This document shows, piece after piece, positions 41,494 through 64,000 of a stretch of DNA of 64,000 nt. The notes beneath the pieces are model-generated. The model was not told where the DNA came from and searched no databases. It was given only the letters and a program-made list of their open reading frames with translations. The DNA is from Portunus trituberculatus (lineage: Eukaryota > Arthropoda > Malacostraca > Decapoda > Portunidae): assembly GCF_017591435.1 (NCBI RefSeq), contig NC_059296.1, forward strand, positions 1,891,001-1,955,000, in the 5' to 3' direction. Both the position numbers and the translations under genes were made by a program. Numbering within the stretch: position 1 is the stretch's first letter; the number at the start of each line of letters is the position of its first letter.

Positions 41494-41834
41494 GCAATAC
41501 ATCACAGCACAGCAAAGAATTAAGCCAGCGTCTGTGTATACAAATCAGAGCTTTAAGTTTGCCTCGATACAGGAAACAAAAGGAGGAGGAATCTTTTGTC
41601 CCGCCGCTCCGTCTGCTCGTCTTTGTTGCAGAATAGTTTTGACGTCTTCACTTGGCCACGGGAAACAGACCAGACACATGCCCACTCCTTCAAAGACAAC
41701 AAACAAACCTCTTTAAACAACCACTAATTTATTCATTTTGAAGTGCACAACACGCAAGTCTTTAAATGTAGAGGTGTGTGAAATAGTGAAGAGAATCTGA
41801 ACCTGCCTTGTTATTTAGTCATCGTATCCTGCAG

Positions 41835-44181
<2,347 letters not shown>

Positions 44182-44268
<87 letters not shown>
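44182..44268. repeat. (TG)n microsatellite followed by a GC patch
   Basis: About 43 TG units, then TTTGTGCGCGCGCGCGG to 44,284. Confidence 0.95.
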
Positions 44269-45237
<969 letters not shown>

Positions 45238-45370
45238 CAAAAGAGGAGGAAAGATGAAAGACAGGAGGAAAAGTTATTCTGGTGTTCAAAAGGAAATGAT
45301 GAAAGCAAGGGTAGTATGACGCGGAGGAATGGAGCGGCTTGAAAGAGACAATTAATTTCAGGGAAAACAG

Positions 45371-45373
<3 letters not shown>

Positions 45374-45438
<65 letters not shown>
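45374..45438. repeat. (GA)n microsatellite
   Basis: About 32 GA units with a GG interruption near 45,429. Confidence 0.94.
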
Positions 45439-46400
45439 GTACATGAGTTATATTTATTGTCAAAGAGGTAATATTACACGAACATTATATGATATAGTAC
45501 ATACAAACATGCACAGATTTTCACCTGACCATCTCGCCTCACCTTCCATGTTTTCTTCTTTCATACACTTATCCTCATCCATTCAGTTTTATTTATTTTT
45601 ATTTTTTTCTTTATTGATCTGTCTGTTTGTTGAGTGTTTACTTATATGTAAGTTTTCAGAAATTCCTCAGTCATATCCGGAAAGAATCATTTAAACTAAC
45701 ATGAAAGCGAGTTTGGACTGATCTTGTCTAATTGGTACTAAACTTGTCATTCTGCGACTTGTGGTACCCTTGAAAGTAAACAGAGCGGATGTTTTGGGGT
45801 GATATTCCGCCAACGAACTCAATGCTGTATATAACTGCAGTGTTTGGGCGTCTACACACACGTTCAGATTTAGATTTAAAAGGGAGTATTCATCGCGTGA
45901 TTGTCAGTGTTATCCTCACACCCACGCCTTCCCTACAGCCCTCCACCGCCACCGCCGAGCACATCACCGCAGTCTCTCTCTTACATGTCTGGTCTGTAGT
46001 GCCTTTCTCCCCAGGTCGGTCTTTAAGCTGTCGACCGCCACGTACCCTTCTCAACAAGGATCGCTAACTTTGTCCACGAATCTTTCCGAGTGAGTCACCT
46101 CATCCCGACAAAGAATCCTCGTTTGCGTCTTCAGTCTGTTTTGTCTTTTGTCTTTTTCTCAAGTCCAAGATTGCCCAAACCGCGGCGGTTATAAAGCGTC
46201 TCTAAACGTTGATTAAACTTTCCCTTTGGACTGTTTCGTCTTTTCGGTGTATTTTTTATGCTAGTTTTTCTTTTTTTTTTTTCTCTTCCTCTCTTCATTT
46301 TTATTTCATTATTCAGAACTTCCCTACGTGAAACTTATTCCGTGGGTTGTCAAGTCAATTCTGCCCTCAGCTGTTTTTACCTCTTCCGTACGAGTCAACC

Positions 46401-46401
<1 letters not shown>
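45439..46401. other. unique noncoding stretch, no gene seen
   Basis: T-rich patches near 45,590-45,610 and 46,268-46,282. No gene is supported. Confidence 0.5.

Positions 46402-46448
<47 letters not shown>
46402..46448. repeat. (GA)n microsatellite
   Basis: About 23 GA units. Confidence 0.94.
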
Positions 46449-46450
<2 letters not shown>

Positions 46451-46803
46451 CATTTTAAACTGATAGGCTATTTCCAATGTGATTTAACCGCATTTGTGGG
46501 TTTAGTTACGATTTATTGAGCGTATAAATCACTCCCCAACTCATTCGCTGCCTTCTTTTCCCGCGCCGCCTAAGTTGACAGCTTTTATGAATCTGCAAAT
46601 TGTACACTTTTACCACTCAACCCCTTCCACCCACCTGAGTTTACCTTGGCAGTTCTACATACACTAGCCTCTACTTCTACTTACTACTTACTGATATACA
46701 CCTTCATCCTGGGGGGGAGGGGGGCAGTTTTCCACCTTCAGTGCAAAAACAACAAATTCTTTCTCTTCCCATGACATATAGAAGTCTAGAATAGCTTATC
46801 TTC

Positions 46804-46805
<2 letters not shown>

Positions 46806-46875
<70 letters not shown>
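46806..46875. repeat. (CT)n microsatellite
   Basis: About 35 CT units. Confidence 0.95.
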
Positions 46876-46879
<4 letters not shown>

Positions 46880-47047
46880 GAGGTTGCGTTTGGTGATTTA
46901 TTTTTCTGTTTCACTTTTCAATCATAATCCGTCCCTTGGCGTAAAAATAGATAATGAACTGGAAACGGCCAACTCGTGAATTCCTTCTTCGATCATTCAT
47001 CACGTGGTCAGCGGGTGGCTTGGTGGATAGACAGATGAATGAATAGA

Positions 47048-47048
<1 letters not shown>

Positions 47049-47095
<47 letters not shown>
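47049..47095. repeat. (GA)n microsatellite
   Basis: About 23 GA units. Confidence 0.94.
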
Positions 47096-47097
<2 letters not shown>

Positions 47098-47195
47098 GTA
47101 TATTTGGTATATTTTGGCTTCTCTTTCAGTACTTTTGTTTGTTACTATGGCCCGAGGTTTTTGTGTTTCCTTGTCTTGTCAGTCTAGTAGTAGTT

Positions 47196-47421
<226 letters not shown>

Positions 47422-47491
47422 GCAACAGGTGACGGCGTTGAGCTAAGCACCCATTTGTATCAGAACCTTTTAAGAAGCTGTGTCATCTTGC

Positions 47492-47655
47492 TTTTTTTTT
47501 TTTTATGTAAGAGGAGAATCTGGCCGAGGGGAACAATTACAATACAAATCAAATACAAAAAAGTCTATTTAAATGCCAGTTCCCGAGGAAATTCGTGAGA
47601 GTTAGCCAAAAGAATGGGATAAATGTCTTGAAATCTCTTCTTAAAATGCCTTACT
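47492..47655 (-). mobile_element. LINE 3'-end fragment, copy 2
   Basis: A T run (47,492-47,504) followed by ATGTAAGAGGAGAATCTGGC, CGAGGGGAACAA, ATGCCAGTTCCC, GTTAGCCAAAAG and GATAAATGTCTTGAAA. The order of words matches the fragment at 37,709, but this copy extends further into the element. It reads as poly(A)-tailed 3' UTR on the minus strand. The family assignment is from memory and provisional. Confidence 0.52.
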
Positions 47656-47795
47656 GGTCAGAACCACTTTATTGCCGATTACTTTTGCAGGAATGTTGAA
47701 GTATTGCAGCCTTTAGTTTTTTCGCTTCATTTTGACCGGCAGCTAATGATTAATGTCTCAGGCCGCAAACATGGGAAATTACCGCAAAAATGGCG

Positions 47796-48499
<704 letters not shown>

Positions 48500-48756
48500 G
48501 GAAAAACAAACAAGTCAGCCAGCATCACAAACGTGGGCGTCCCGCAATTACAACGTGGCGGGGGCAGGCTGTGAGTGGTCCGTCCAAGCGACACAGACAT
48601 TGAGGAGAAATACCGTTTGTGTTGCCTTTGATGAGACGATCGTGAGAGCGAGCGGTCACCTTCCACCACTGAAACAGCCCATCCTCCTCCGCCCTCTTCC
48701 CTCGCCTTTATTTCTTCCCTTTCCTTCCCCCATTTGCCTAGTCGATCCTACATCCT

Positions 48757-48859
<103 letters not shown>

Positions 48860-49339
48860 TTTCTTCTCTCTGTTTTCACCTCTTCCTGCCTTCCATGTCT
48901 TGTTACGTCTCCTTCCTCTCCTCTGTTCCTTCCTCAGTGCCTTCTCTAGGGGCCCATAATTAATCTTTGCGTATATACGAGACGGCAGATAAAAGGCAGG
49001 ATCAGGTCCCTTTTTCAGGAAGAGACGGATGTATTAGTGGGTGATCCTGTTGTAATTACAGCGCTTATCTTCATGCCAAAGGCTTCATTAATTGCGGCCG
49101 CCGTCTGCTTACAAAAATACTCGCCGCTTTTCTCCGCTGAACCTATTACTCTTGTCCGGTAATTTCGTGTTCGGTATGAGATAAAAACAGAGTAGGAATG
49201 GGTATGTATAGGGATGCGAGAGAGAGAGAGGTAGGGAGGGACGGAGGAGGTGGGGGAGGAGAGTGGAAGGAGGGAAGAAGACAGAGGCGGAGGTGAAGAC
49301 AGGAAGATGAGTGAAGAAGATAGGAAATTATAAAGGAAA

Positions 49340-49344
<5 letters not shown>

Positions 49345-49386
<42 letters not shown>
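49345..49386. repeat. (GA)n microsatellite
   Basis: About 21 GA units within a purine-rich tract that starts near 49,195. Confidence 0.93.
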
Positions 49387-49390
<4 letters not shown>

Positions 49391-51941
49391 AATTGAACTG
49401 AAATTAGGGATTTACTGTTCTGTAACGAGGATGATAGCGTATGCTAATCTGTTTATTAGGAGTGTCAAATTAGATGTGAGATGACAGGACACACCACTCC
49501 CTTAAAGGCTCGCTGCGCGTCATGCACACAGGCACTGAGGTCTAATGAGGTGAAGTGCAAATCACATAAACACGGCGTAATACTCCACTGTGTAATACTG
49601 TTCAGGCGATGTAGTTACCGTCAAATGCCTCGAACTGTGTTTGTGTGGAGTTATGGTTATAACATCATGAGTGACCTACAAAGTAAACCATTGCGTGTAT
49701 CATGTTATTCATCTCGCCTTTAAGAGGATGTGATTTTATTTATATATTTTTTCATAACGTTTAATGAATCGTTATATTATGTGCGAGAACAAGCGCTGGG
49801 CCATGTCTGTCATAGATATAAATATCATCATAAAGCGCAAAAATTATACAGACAACCACACACAAACATTGTATCATACATTTTTGCTGGGTTTTTTTTT
49901 TTTTTTTTTTTTTTTCTCTGTCCTGACGGGAGCAGTGTAGCAATGTCTGACAGGGACAGATTCCTATTATTTGTAGCGCGTGAAGTCAAGGTGAAGAAGA
50001 CAGCACAGTTGGCTAGAAGGTTGTCACTATATATGACATCAATGTGAAGCGTATTTATTTTTACTGACAAGAAAGAAAACTACACTCATTTGTTTAAATT
50101 ATTTTTCAATATTTATTCGCATAACCTGCGAGAAACAAGGGAAGTACATGAACTGAGGTTTTCTTAGGCTTGTTTGGATGTTTTTATGCCTCACTTATCA
50201 TTTTCATTCCTTGCTGATTGGTGCAGGTATTCAAAGAGTGTGTGCTGTTCGTTACGCAAAAGATGTTACGATTTATTTGAATAATTTCAAAATTATAATG
50301 ATTGTATCTGATATATCAATGCTTAGTTATTTTCTAGAACCTTTAACCACTTCTTAAAAATTTAAGTAATAATATCTCAAAAAAGAGAGAAAATTCAGTG
50401 CCGTGTTTAGTCTTAAGATTTTTTTTTCACTGTTGTGATCACACGTGAACACCTCCACAGAAAAGAAACAACTTCAACATAATGTCGACACCGCATCCAA
50501 GTCTATCTGTAGAGATAATTGCTATTCTGTAAATCTAAGAAACTTTGTTAACTTTAAAAAGAAAAAAAAAACAAAGGAGGGAAGAAAAGAAACAAGTATA
50601 CATTTTAAAACCGAAAGAACAGTATTAATATTGAAGCTTCCATAATCGGAACACTTGGGTATTAACGGCTGTGGTGAATCACAATTAAAATCTCAATTAT
50701 GGATAACTTCAACTGTGGGGAAGATGGAATTTCATTATATAGCTTATCACAAACAAGCTTTCAAGGCTTACGGGATATCATGTCCGCCGCTCGTTATACT
50801 TCCTTTGTATTTATTTAACGGTGTAAAGTGTGGATGGCACTAAGTATGGGTTGATGAATGAATATATGAACATGCTGAGCTGTGATTAATTTTCAGTGTT
50901 ATCGAGGAGCAAAAAACACGAGACTTCAATCTTGTCACTGAGATGAGTAAGTTAGTCCCCTCATCGTCGACGGAGAGCAGCGTGTAGAGAGCAGAGGGAG
51001 AGAGAGGGAACGGGTGAGAGTGTCTGGGAGGGAGGAAGGGTGTCTCACTAGCCGCATAACCATCTTAACTGGCCTCCGTCTAATTATATGAGGATTAGGG
51101 AGGAAAATTACCCATACACGCCTTTCGCTTACGAGGGAGACGCTTTAGCTACGGCTCGTGCTAAGGCTGTGTGGTGCGGCTGTGATTGGTGGCGGTGGTG
51201 GTAGTGGTGGTGGTGGTGGTGGAGGCGGCGATTAGACGTGCGCTTCTTTTTAAGGTTGATGGTTACAGTGGTTGAGGTATGTATAGTAGTAGTCATTGCA
51301 GTTTGATTGCCTTGCCTTATAACAGAGGAAGTCGTAGGATGCGGTGACTAAAAGAGTTTGGATATGATGGCATTAGAACAAGTAGTGCCGTTGAGAAAAG
51401 CAAGATACTGATGATCACACAGTATATATTAGTATTTAGCATATAAGAATAGTCATGCTGCATCATCAGTCTACATAAATAGGGAATAGTGTAATAGGAG
51501 GTGCGGCCACACTTGCGCTGAATGAAGAAGCTACAGGATGTCACAACTCTCCTTCCAGGATGTCCATGATTTGCTACGGAACATTGCCGGAAACACTGGA
51601 GTAGTAATGCGTGTGACATGTTAGCAAGGGTGTAACATGTTTTCCTCATGCGGCTAACAGTGTTTTAAGGAAAGTTCCCATGCGAGTGTATCCGCGTCTT
51701 GACAACTGTGTAGACACCTCACGGCCTGACGCTCACCATCCTTGACTCGTGATGAACAGACAGGAAGGGGAAAAGGTGGTTAGATTTGCTGCGACAGGCT
51801 GAGATAAGCAGAGGTGGAAACGCAGCGTGCTGAATGACATTTCTTCCCCAGGGTAAGGCGTGCCTCAGCTATGCATACCACTACCCTCATTTAATTGCAT
51901 GAACGACTGCCCGCTGCCATTTATTCATTCTTGGTGTTGAT

Positions 51942-51942
<1 letters not shown>
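49387..51942. other. 2.5-kb unique stretch, no gene seen
   Basis: AT-rich, with a T run at 49,893-49,915 and an imperfect GGT patch at 51,190-51,225. None of the open frames here has a recognisable domain. Confidence 0.45.

Positions 51943-52008
<66 letters not shown>
51943..52008. repeat. (GT)n microsatellite
   Basis: About 33 GT units. Confidence 0.95.
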
Positions 52009-53458
<1,450 letters not shown>

Positions 53459-53705
53459 AACATTTCAAGTAACATAAAGACATAGGAAAATAAGAGAACC
53501 TACAAGAAGCCGTCAAGCCTACACGTGACAGTCCCTGTATGAAACATACCTAACTATTTCTATCTACAATTTCCATCTATGATATTGTCTAATTTTCTTT
53601 TAGTGTTCCCTAATGAAACAGCACTAACAACCTGCTAACTGATTCTATCCCATTCATCTACCACTGTATTTAAGTAACTCCTTCCTCTCTCTTTTCTAAA
53701 AGCTG
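53459..53705. repeat. probable dispersed decapod repeat, single copy here
   Basis: A 250-bp segment containing AAGACATAGGAAAATAAGAG, AAGAAGCCGTCAAGCCTACA, CAGTCCCTGTATGAAACATA and TCCCATTCATCTACCACTGT. I recognise these words from an abundant repeat in crab and other decapod sequences, likely the 3' region of a LINE on the minus strand. There is no second copy in the window, so the call rests on memory only. Confidence 0.45.
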
Positions 53706-56516
53706 CTCATTCCTGCATAGGTTATGGCCCAAACATGATCAAACCCAAACACCGATATGTATATGCATACTCACGCAGGAACACTTTTCTCCCGACTGTC
53801 TGGCACCTCCACTATTATTTGATCATCTCGCCGACAAGTGAACGCCTCAGGCACTCAGGACGCTCGCCATCAAGAGTAAAAAAAAAAAAATAAACATATT
53901 GATTGTTGACGCCGCCTCTATCCTGCGGAGCCCCGGCGCCTCAAAATGCTGTGAGGAAATTCTCTGTACGCAGCACTCAGTCTCGCGCCGTCTCTTTCAT
54001 ATTATGAATTAACCATTGTAGAACTGGAATAGCTCTTATTTTCAGTAATAATTCAGGATGTTATTCTGTCTTCCTGGATGGTGCCGGCGCGAATATTGCC
54101 GAAGGTTTTTTCTTTTATGTCTGTGTGTCGCGGTAATTAGCCAAGTGTTTACGAGTGAATTGGTTGGGAGAGTTCCATTACCTGCACGGCGAGGTGTCAC
54201 AGGACATCAGACAGCGCAGTGCAAGCCACTCGCTACCCAAGCCGTCCCGCAGACCACCAGTGCCTTCACCACTTCGCAACCGTGTAAGTCAGTGCTTGAG
54301 GAACAAAATCATCAAGCATTGAAAAAAAAAAGCCTTTAGTGAATAACACTTGCGTTTGGGGAGTTTGAGAACGCTATCCTCATCTTTCGCATCTTTTTTC
54401 TCCATTAGAATTCAGTTATCTTTGTTGATTTGCAGTCGAAAATATTTTAGTTCGCCACGCACCGTTGAAGGAAGACAAGATTCTAATAAACAAGTGTGTT
54501 ACATTTCCGACCACAGAAAGGAAAAAAAAGGTTGAATAGTTTCGTGTCGGATCGCCATGTAAGCCTGTAAAGGTGCAATGCTTCAGTTAGCAGAGAAGTA
54601 GACTCAACACTTGTCAGAGGCTCCACTCGTGTAGCAACAGTGTCATCTTCATCACTGTGTGAAGATCACAGATGTGTTCATTACCAAGCTGTAGCCGCAC
54701 ACTGTTGTGATGGTGCGGCGGCGGCAGCATTACGCTGCTGAGGGTGTACTCGGTGCCCTTAGCGTGGGGTGCTGTATGTTTGTCAAGCAGGTCTTCCGGT
54801 AAGGATTTTTCTCTTTTTGAGTTGTGACGTGAGGATTTCCGCGATGCTGAATGACGGACTCGCCAAATGCCGCTCGTCTTCTCGTGCCACTCAAAGCTGT
54901 GTGAAAATACTTAAAGCATCAGATTCACTTACCCATTGATGCCTTCAGTTGTGGGCGTTGTGTGATGGCGTCTTTAGTGTTCCTGCACATAATTTCAGGA
55001 GTCCTACATCTGGTTATCAAAAGGAATAGGTAAATAACAATTAAGTAACGTCGCTATGGGAAGGGAGAAAGTGGTACTACGTGCCAACTAGTTCGTGCTA
55101 AGTTTTTGGAACCAGGTACGTTAAAACAGGTTCGAAACATTGCGACCTTTTCTCCCACAAACCTATTTCCCAATTTGAACACTTGCTTAGAAATGAGATC
55201 GTGAAGATTATTTTAAAACACAGTTGGAAACACGCTCGTGGTAATATGTTCATTTCGAAATTGTCCCCAGGTAGACTTCAGGAATACCGTAAATATTTGT
55301 TAGCAAATTTGGTGAAGGACTTGGAAATAAGATCTTACTTGATAATTGCAAATTTTATCGATGATACTAAGAAATTTGACGATTATTTCAATCAAATTAC
55401 TAAGACTACATTATTGTACCGTGTGCAATGACTAAAAGTTCATACGATTATGAGTTTCTGTGAAAGATCACAGTTCTGCAATGTTTACAGGTAGAGTTAT
55501 TATACTGGTGATCCTTGACATTAACTTGCTCATCAAAAGCATACACGATGAAACCGCGTCTCTGTGCCTCGATTTTTCTGATCTGCCTTGGCTCACCTTG
55601 ACTACCCTCATTCATTGTTACAGCAAAGGAGTGTATTGGAATCACTGCCAAGGGCCGGATAATTATATTGAATGATAAGACACAGACAAGAGACAGGGAT
55701 AGCGTTAATGTTTCATCATAATGTATCAGAATTGCACTTAACACTACACCACAATGCCTACTCGTAAAGTCAGAGATGTTTGAGCCGAGGGCGCTACTCA
55801 ACCGGGCCGAACCCACTATCACGGGAACTGTGAGTGCACCGAGTGAACTGCGAGTGCACAGAGGAAAGGTATGCCATGAAGCACTTCCCAGAATCCCCAC
55901 TGCTGCTGAGTGGATGTTTTCGAACGTAATTTTAGGTAACACTTTTCGAACCTACTTTCAACTCGAACTTTTCAAACTTTATTCCAACAAGCTTTTTTTT
56001 TTTTTTTTTTTTTATCTAACTAACGTCTACTTGGAAAGAAATTCGAGCATGTACCTGTTTCAAACCCTGTACTATCTTATTCTACACGAACCTAATTCAC
56101 CAACCCTCGCTATGTGGAAGGCAGGCAGACAATTAAAGGTAGATTGATGAAAAGTAAATTTAAATATTTAGACATTCCATTATTATATTTTATTTAGGCC
56201 GATATCACTTCATGTTCTTAGCGTACCGCAGTTCTAAGATAGTCATCTCCTATTTAGGGGCTCAGATAGTCAGCCATGATAGGCAGGAATTTTGAGTGAT
56301 CTTTTTACAGAAGCTCATTCCAATCACGAGAGCCTCCAGATGCAGTTGTCTGCAAAGGTAGAATTAATAGAAACAGCAGGTGTTGTGAGGCGGTAGATAG
56401 AATGTGTGTGTGCCACTGTAGCAGAGCGGTGGGGTGAAGAATCTTGTTCAGAAAAAGGCTGAACAAGTCAGGGTCATTCGTTCCAGCGATGTTGATAGAA
56501 ATCTTGCATAGAAAAG

Positions 56517-56520
<4 letters not shown>
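53706..56520. other. 2.8-kb stretch without a firm gene
   Basis: Holds two weak coding candidates described in the findings: 54,058-54,283 (signal-peptide-like start, GTAAGT donor) and 55,102-55,431 (109 open codons, lysine/leucine-rich). A short A run occurs at 53,878-53,890 and a T run at 55,994-56,012. No dispersed repeat is recognised. Confidence 0.4.

Positions 56521-56577
<57 letters not shown>
56521..56577. repeat. (AC)n microsatellite, 5' flank of SINE copy 2
   Basis: About 28 AC units ending exactly where the tRNA-like head begins. Confidence 0.95.
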
Positions 56578-56579
<2 letters not shown>

Positions 56580-56851
56580 GTAGTGTAGTGGTTAGCACGC
56601 TCGACTCACAAACGAGAGGGCCGGGTTCGAGTCCCGGCGCGGCGGGGCAAATGGGCAAGCCTCTTAATGTGTGGCCCCTGTTCACCTAGCAGTAAATAGG
56701 TACGGGATGTAACTCGAGGGGTTGTGGCCTCGCTTTCCCTGTGTGTGGAGTGTGTTGTGGTCTCAGTCCTACCCGAAGATCGGTCTATGAGCTCTGAGCT
56801 CGCTCCGTGATGGGGAAGACTGGCTGTGTGACCAGCAGGCGACCGTGATGA

Positions 56852-56854
<3 letters not shown>
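56578..56854 (+). mobile_element. tRNA-Val-headed SINE, complete copy 2
   Basis: About 277 bp. The head (56,578 to about 56,645) follows tRNA-Val closely: A-box region TAGTGTAGTGGTTAGCAC, anticodon arm CTCGA-CTCACAA-ACGAG with anticodon CAC, and B box GGTTCGAGTCC. The acceptor stem is not preserved and the sequence runs straight on into the SINE body, so it is not a functional tRNA gene. The body contains CCTAGCAGTAAATAGGTACG and CCCGAAGATCGGTCTATG and ends ATGAATTAC before (AC)n. It matches copy 1 (3,185) closely and copy 3 (11,161) more distantly. The internal A and B boxes would form an RNA polymerase III promoter. Both ends abut (AC)n. Confidence 0.88.
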
Positions 56855-56895
<41 letters not shown>

Positions 56896-56901
56896 TTTTT
56901 C

Positions 56902-56961
<60 letters not shown>
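56855..56961. repeat. (AC)n and (GT)n pair
   Basis: About 18 AC units (56,855-56,890) form the SINE 3' flank. After a 14-bp spacer come about 28 GT units (56,905-56,961). The two are inverted relative to each other and could pair. Confidence 0.94.
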
Positions 56962-58893
<1,932 letters not shown>

Positions 58894-59013
58894 TCACATG
58901 GGAAAAAAAATCATCAATATAAAAGAAATAAGGCAAGAACTCTTACAGGACAAAATACACAGCTGGAAGAAACAAGAACTGGGCCACGACGTCCACAGTC
59001 CACACACCCGCCG

Positions 59014-59060
59014 GCACCACCACCACCACCACCACCACCTGCCACCGCCGCCGCCACAGC
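59014..59060. repeat. (CAC)n / (CCG) imperfect trinucleotide patch
   Basis: About seven CAC units, then CCG and CCA variants. Confidence 0.88.
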
Positions 59061-59238
59061 CACACCCACAGAAACTCAACCCAAAAGACTAAGGAAAAAA
59101 CATCGATAATTAACTTACCTTACCCGGATAAAAACGCCAGGAGCCAATCATAGGTGAAAACACTTCTTCTGTATTGCTCCCAATACCGCCACCACCTCCT
59201 ATCCCCGCCCCCCATTCTCCTCCTCTTACCACCTTTCT

Positions 59239-59269
59239 CCTCCTCCTCCTCCTCCTCCTCCTCCTCCTC
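59239..59269. repeat. (CTC)n microsatellite
   Basis: About ten CTC units. Confidence 0.9.
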
Positions 59270-59394
59270 TCAGGGATCCCTTCCGCCAGTCTTCCATCAG
59301 TGCCTCTCACCTTTGTCTGGCCGATCCATCACACCTGGCTCACACCTGACTCACCGGCCAGACCACATCACCTGTCTTTCACTCATTAACTTTC

Positions 59395-59396
<2 letters not shown>

Positions 59397-59485
<89 letters not shown>
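59397..59485. repeat. (TG)n(CG)n compound array
   Basis: About 39 TG units pass into a GCGCGCGCGC patch near 59,475. Confidence 0.94.
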
Positions 59486-61892
<2,407 letters not shown>

Positions 61893-62314
61893 CTGTCTTT
61901 TCAGTCTTTAAAACCTACACGATTAGCAAGCACAACACTCGTGTCTGGCGATGTTTCCCTTTAAAGACTTCAGCATGCTCGTCACATACACGCCGCTGCT
62001 TCAGGTGTGGTTAATTGTGCCAGTCGTCGGTATCTAAGAACAGCGTCTTGGATACACGATGGAAAGAGTAAGCATGCAAACCACAATGATAGATACAGTA
62101 ATAAATTGATAAAGTATACATGAATAACGAAATCAGTAAGTCTGTGAAATACGAAAGCTATTCTTTGGGGGGAAAAAAAAGTAAAGGATAAGCAAACGAA
62201 AAACAACAAACGAATCACAGTGAACGTTATAACTGAAACGCAAAAGTATATAGACAGCGTATAGGGCGGCCCACTGTGCACATCTCGTTCAGTTTGTGGG
62301 ATATTGATGATTAA

Positions 62315-62520
62315 CCCCTTCAGTAGCACGACGTGTTTTCATATTTATTCTGGTTACTATTTGGTGATTTTATGCAGCTTCAGAAACTTATGTGGGGGAT
62401 TAAAATAGTGAAGACTCTGGCCATTAATCTGTTGGCTTCCATAGACCCTATCTAATATAAATAAAACCGTCCAATCACACCAAAAATTCATGATAAAAAT
62501 GCGTTCCAGTACTGAAAGGG
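62315..62520 (-). mobile_element. TTAA-flanked MITE (piggyBac-like), copy 3, best-preserved ends
   Basis: A 206-bp element in the opposite orientation to copies 1 and 2. TTAA sits at 62,311-62,314 and the right target copy has decayed to TTAG. The terminal inverted repeats are CCCCTTCAGTAGCACGACG on the left and, read inward from the right, CCCTTTCAGTACTGGAACGC. Interior landmarks are TATTCTGGTTACTATTTGGT, AGACTCTGGCCATTAATCTG and AATCACACCAAAAATTCATG. It has no ORF, so any movement would need a transposase from elsewhere. Confidence 0.8.
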
Positions 62521-62524
62521 TTAG

Positions 62525-63025
62525 TTCTGTCCACATCCTCCTAGAGAAAGAACCCCTGCATGTTGTGACTCTTGCCTCAACAGTTAGTCGGTGCGTCACG
62601 AGCATGGGAAAAATATTATAGAATGGACGTGTCAGTATCTTTTTGCTAACATATATGAAACTGTAAATTTTATATTGCTTAAACTTTCTGCGTATCGTTC
62701 AACGGTTTCGAAACTGAACTGAAGGGATATGACTTTTTCACTGCACCGGATTTTAGTGCACTGACTGACATATTTTGTGTATTTCTACTATATCGCCTCA
62801 CAAATTGCACTTATTATACTCAACATACTCGTCCATAATAATATAATCCATATCGCCACTACGTTCACTGCAGTAACAACAACAACAGTAACAATTACTA
62901 CTACTACTACTACTATAACAATTACTACTACTACTACTACTATTGGTATAATATAAATAATAATGACAATAGTAATAATAAGAAATATGCAAACAGAAGA
63001 TAGGTAGATTAGGAAAGAATAGAAC
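62525..63025. other. noncoding stretch with short ACT/AAC patches
   Basis: Imperfect ACT, AAC and AAT trinucleotides at 62,872-62,990. No gene. Confidence 0.5.
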
Positions 63026-63044
63026 ACACACACACACACACACA
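63026..63044. repeat. short (AC)n
   Basis: About nine AC units. Confidence 0.85.
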
Positions 63045-63193
63045 GGCAACAGAAAAAAAGCAACACCGCTCCACATCGTAAAGTCTCGGCGGAGTTAGCG
63101 GCAGCAACGGCTGATCGAGATTAGCAAATCTTAATTAAACGAACCCGATTTGTCCGGCCACATAAATCTTTGGCAGCGACCATTATCACGGCC

Positions 63194-63870
<677 letters not shown>

Positions 63871-63935
63871 TGTTAATAATAATGATAATGATGATGATGA
63901 TGATGATAATAATAATAATAATAATGATAATAGTG

Positions 63936-64000
<65 letters not shown>
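63871..64000. repeat. compound (ATG)(AAT)(TTA) trinucleotide array, open at the window end
   Basis: Imperfect GAT/AAT units change at about 63,933 to a pure (TTA)n array that runs off the edge. AAT units facing TTA units make a partly self-complementary structure. Confidence 0.93.

Noticed and set aside
56578..56650. functional tRNA-Val gene
   Set aside because: The A and B boxes and anticodon arm are present, but the acceptor stem is not preserved and the sequence continues into a SINE body shared with two other loci.

Overview
This window is eukaryotic and most likely comes from a decapod crustacean, probably a crab. Three things point there. Dinucleotide microsatellites are exceptionally dense: by my hand tally about 9 kb, roughly one seventh of the window, is (CT/GA)n, (AC/GT)n, (TA)n or trinucleotide arrays, several of them 250-830 bp long. 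The dispersed repeats resemble families I know from decapod genomes (a jockey-like LINE, a tRNA-headed SINE, a TTAA-flanked MITE). Coding sequence is very sparse. Nothing suggests a prokaryote: there are no operons, dense ORFs or CRISPR arrays. The species identification is inference.

Only one convincing host gene is visible, at about 24,520-26,023 on the + strand. It encodes an unrecognised lysine-rich protein with an N-terminal cysteine cluster, a Gly-Ala linker, at least two hydrophobic membrane-type segments and a block of 22-residue tandem repeats. As written it is split into two frames. The break falls in a G run at 24,770-24,773, at the end of an 18-bp tandem repeat, and looks like one missing base, either a sequence error or a real frameshift.

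Layout. 1-6.3 kb: unique DNA with AC, CT and CCT arrays and one SINE body (3,185-3,411). 5.9-6.1 kb: first MITE copy. 6.3-9.6 kb: long CT/GA arrays, ending in a self-complementary (TC)n(GA)n palindrome. 10.3-14.3 kb: the only cluster of (TA)n arrays, with a SINE at 11,161-11,450 and a hammerhead-ribozyme-like core at 11,739-11,771. 14.3-20 kb: mostly unique DNA. 20-21.5 kb: a truncated LINE copy between CT arrays. 24.5-26 kb: the gene. 27.2-28.4 kb: AC array plus an 833-bp CT array. 31-32.8 kb: trinucleotide and GA arrays. 34.8-36.7 kb: a longer copy of the same LINE, again between CT arrays. 37.1 kb: second MITE. 37.7 and 47.5 kb: LINE 3'-end fragments. 38-39.8 kb: a pyrimidine-rich domain. 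41-48.9 kb: many AC/CT arrays. 53.5 kb: a dispersed repeat. 56.6 kb: a complete SINE in AC repeats. 62.3 kb: third MITE. The window ends inside a (TTA)n array.

The main theme is the link between microsatellites and retroelements. Both LINE copies have (CT/GA)n on both sides, and all three SINE copies have (AC/GT)n on both sides. The one candidate Penelope-type remnant lies between two (TA)n arrays. This fits elements that choose microsatellites as landing sites, but flanking-site comparison is needed to show it.
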